A DNA stretch of 64,000 nt from Pseudomonas kielensis (GTDB lineage: Bacteria; Pseudomonadota; Gammaproteobacteria; Pseudomonadales; Pseudomonadaceae): contig NZ_JACMYG010000012.1 of assembly GCF_014236655.1 (NCBI RefSeq), positions 62,001 to 126,000 of the forward strand. The letters are read 5' to 3'. Shown in pieces: positions 62,220-64,000 of this stretch. The first letter of the stretch is position 1. Every line of letters begins with the position of its first letter. The notes under the pieces are model-generated. The model was given only the letters and a program-made list of their open reading frames with translations, did not search any database and was not told where the DNA came from. The translations under genes were made by a program, and so were the position numbers.

Positions 62220-63776
62220 ATGGAATGGATTGCAGATCCCACGGCCTGGCTTGGCCTGTTGACCCTGATTGTGCTGGAGCTGGTGCTCGGCATCGACAAC
62301 CTGGTGTTCATTGCCATCCTGGCCGACAAATTGCCGCCCGAGCAGCGTGACCGCGCCCGGGTCATCGGCCTGTCGCTGGCATTGCTGATGCGCCTGGGCC
62401 TGCTGGCCAGCATCTCGTGGATGGTGACCCTCACCGAGCCCTTGATCGAGGTGTTCGACAAGGTGTTCTCGGGCCGCGACCTGATCATGTTGTTCGGTGG
62501 TGTGTTCCTGTTGTTCAAGGCGACCATGGAGTTGCACGAGCGCCTCGAAGGCCACGTTGCCACCCACACCGGGACGTCCGCCTATGCCAGGTTCTGGCCG
62601 ATCGTGGCGCAAATCGTGGTGCTTGATGCGGTGTTCTCCCTGGACGCGGTCATTACCGCGGTGGGCATGGTCGAACACTTGTCGGTGATGATGATTGCCG
62701 TGGTGTTCTCCATTGGCCTGATGATCATCGCGAGCAAGCCGCTGACCCGCTTCGTCAACAGCCACCCGACCGTGATCATGCTCTGCCTGGGCTTTTTGAT
62801 GATGATCGGCTTCAGCCTGACCGCCGAGGGCCTGGGTTTCCACATTCCCAAAGGCTACCTCTACGCGGCCATTGGCTTCTCGATCCTGATCGAGCTGTTC
62901 AACCAACTGGCGCGGGCGCGACGCAAGAAGAGCCTGCAAGGGCACCGGCCAATGCGCGAGCGGACCGCCCATGCGGTGTTGCGTCTGCTGGGCGGGCGCA
63001 CCTTGCACGCCGATGAAGTGGGCGAGGAAATTGCCGACATGCTCGACGGTACTGAGGCCGATCAGGTCTTCGATCGTCGCGAGCGGGTGATGATCAGCGG
63101 CGTCCTGCAATTGGCCGAGCGGCCGATCCGCAGCGCCATGACGCCGCGCGCCGAGGTCGATTACATTGACCTGGCCGATTCGGCCGAGACCATCCGGACC
63201 ACGCTGATGCACTCCTCGTACTCGCGGTTGCCGTTGATCCGCGAGGGCCGCATCGATGAGCCGCTGGGCTTCGTCCACAAGAAAGAGCTGCTCAAGGAAT
63301 TGCTTGCCGGCCATCAACCCAACCTGGAAGCCATGGCCCGCACGTCGATCAACCTGCTGGAGAACTTCTCGATCCTCAATGCGCTGGAACAGATGCGCAA
63401 GGAGTCGACGCACATTGCCTTTGTGGTGAACGAGTTCGGTGACTTCATCGGCTTGCTGACCATGACTGACATTCTTGAGTCGATCGCCGGCGAGTTGCCG
63501 GACGCCAGCGAAATCGAAGGCCCGAACATCGTGGCCCAGGGCAATGGGTTTCTGGTCAGCGGGGCGCTGAACCTGAGCCAGATTCGCCAGCAGATCGGCT
63601 TCCAGGCCAAGGCCACGGATGACTACCAGACCCTCGCGGGGCTGGTCATGAGCCTGCTGGACCGTCTGCCGGTGATTGGCGACACACTGACCTGCCAGGG
63701 TTGGAACCTGACCGTGGTCGAGGTCGAAGAGCGGCGGGTGACGCGGGTGTTGCTGAGTCCAGTGTTGCCAAGTTGA
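62220..63776 (+). CDS. TerC/CBS/CorC-HlyC domain membrane protein (YoaE/YfbS-like)
   Basis: 518 residues. The first ~240 form about seven transmembrane helices of the TerC family with [22 protein letters not shown] and the [17 protein letters not shown] motif carrying membrane aspartates; then a CBS pair (about 300-420, [31 protein letters not shown]) and a CorC/HlyC C-terminal domain. Related proteins export manganese or other metals or protect from metal and protein stress. ATG 62220 follows GAGAGCAAATAATCCCT. Function of this type is not fixed. Confidence 0.85.
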   Translation: MEWIADPTAWLGLLTLIVLELVLGIDNLVFIAILADKLPPEQRDRARVIGLSLALLMRLGLLASISWMVTLTEPLIEVFDKVFSGRDLIMLFGGVFLLFKATMELHERLEGHVATHTGTSAYARFWPIVAQIVVLDAVFSLDAVITAVGMVEHLSVMMIAVVFSIGLMIIASKPLTRFVNSHPTVIMLCLGFLMMIGFSLTAEGLGFHIPKGYLYAAIGFSILIELFNQLARARRKKSLQGHRPMRERTAHAVLRLLGGRTLHADEVGEEIADMLDGTEADQVFDRRERVMISGVLQLAERPIRSAMTPRAEVDYIDLADSAETIRTTLMHSSYSRLPLIREGRIDEPLGFVHKKELLKELLAGHQPNLEAMARTSINLLENFSILNALEQMRKESTHIAFVVNEFGDFIGLLTMTDILESIAGELPDASEIEGPNIVAQGNGFLVSGALNLSQIRQQIGFQAKATDDYQTLAGLVMSLLDRLPVIGDTLTCQGWNLTVVEVEERRVTRVLLSPVLPS

Positions 63777-63806
63777 ATGATCGTCCTGCGGCCGTTGACG
63801 CAGCCG

Positions 63807-64000
63807 TCACATCCCTTTGCGCAGCAGCGGCAGGTACCTGGGGCTGGCGGCGATGGAGTTGTGTCCCGTGCCAGGTATGACCTCAAGCCTTGCCACGCCA
63901 GGGGCGAATTGCTGTAGCAGGCGTTCGGTGCTGGCGCGGGGGATGACTTCATCGTGCTCGGCGGCGAGCAGCAAGGTTGGCACCTGAATACGCCGGGCGT
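63807..64000 (-). CDS. Alpha/beta hydrolase, C-terminal fragment
   Basis: The frame ends in TGA at 63807-63809 (reverse strand) and is open to the right edge of the window, about 63 residues. It reads PTLLLAAEHDEVIP (the Asp of the triad) and GTGHNSIAASP (the His), the last blocks of an alpha/beta hydrolase. Nucleophile and N-terminus are outside the window. It converges on the TerC-like gene. Confidence 0.7.
   Translation of the reverse strand, partial: ARRIQVPTLLLAAEHDEVIPRASTERLLQQFAPGVARLEVIPGTGHNSIAASPRYLPLLRKGM

Overview
The window is high-GC, densely coded DNA with the gene content and synteny of a fluorescent-group Pseudomonas. The signs are a lsfA-mqo neighbourhood, an mdeR/mdeA/mdeB methionine catabolism locus, the aguA-aguB agmatine pathway with PotF/SpuD-like proteins, and many copies of a REP/REPIN repeat of the type GTGGGAGCGAGC..GCTCGCGATGG. 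I see no rRNA, tRNA, insertion sequence, prophage or CRISPR array. The species assignment is inference from gene content.

Layout. 1-3.9 kb: end of a sugar epimerase-like gene, a GFA-type zinc protein, a chromate-type transporter, and an AraC regulator with a degenerate GGDEF protein. 4.3-10.9 kb: a self-contained phosphate-scavenging module (TonB-dependent receptor, two-domain beta-propeller phytase, ExbB, ExbD, TonB) with a Pho-box-like site before the receptor and another before exbB. 11-21 kb: amidase, ParD-like/methionine aminopeptidase operon, acetyltransferase, MATE pump, LsfA peroxiredoxin, two small disordered proteins, CAP and SleB-type envelope proteins, malate:quinone oxidoreductase. 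21.8-22.25 kb: a three-copy tandem REPIN array. 22.3-27.2 kb: dienelactone hydrolase, MaoC hydratase, cupin, then a caspase-like protease followed by an alpha/beta hydrolase, the most unusual pair here.

27.3-33.4 kb: a FecI/FecR/FecA-type iron signalling locus with a Fur-box-like site, copper delivery proteins (PCuAC and SCO1) and an AraC regulator. 33.5-41.3 kb: an SBF-like transporter, then an ornithine cyclodeaminase-like enzyme divergent from a polar amino acid ABC transporter, an EamA exporter and an aspartoacylase-family deacylase, together suggesting use of an N-acylated or cyclic amino acid derivative. 41.4-47 kb: the methionine gamma-lyase locus with its Lrp-type regulator and a nested palindrome between them. 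47-55 kb: GFA protein, small M24 protein, and an agmatine/polyamine cluster with two deiminase paralogues, one with a Tat-like signal, and two PotF-type binding proteins without transporter membrane parts.

55-64 kb: XRE regulator, DUF2834 and MAPEG-like membrane proteins, AraC with LysE exporter, AlaX-type editing protein, LysR with divergent MFS exporter, a 27-residue membrane microprotein, a TerC/CBS/CorC membrane protein, and the end of an alpha/beta hydrolase running off the right edge.

All functional calls come from reading motifs and family resemblance; no database search was run.
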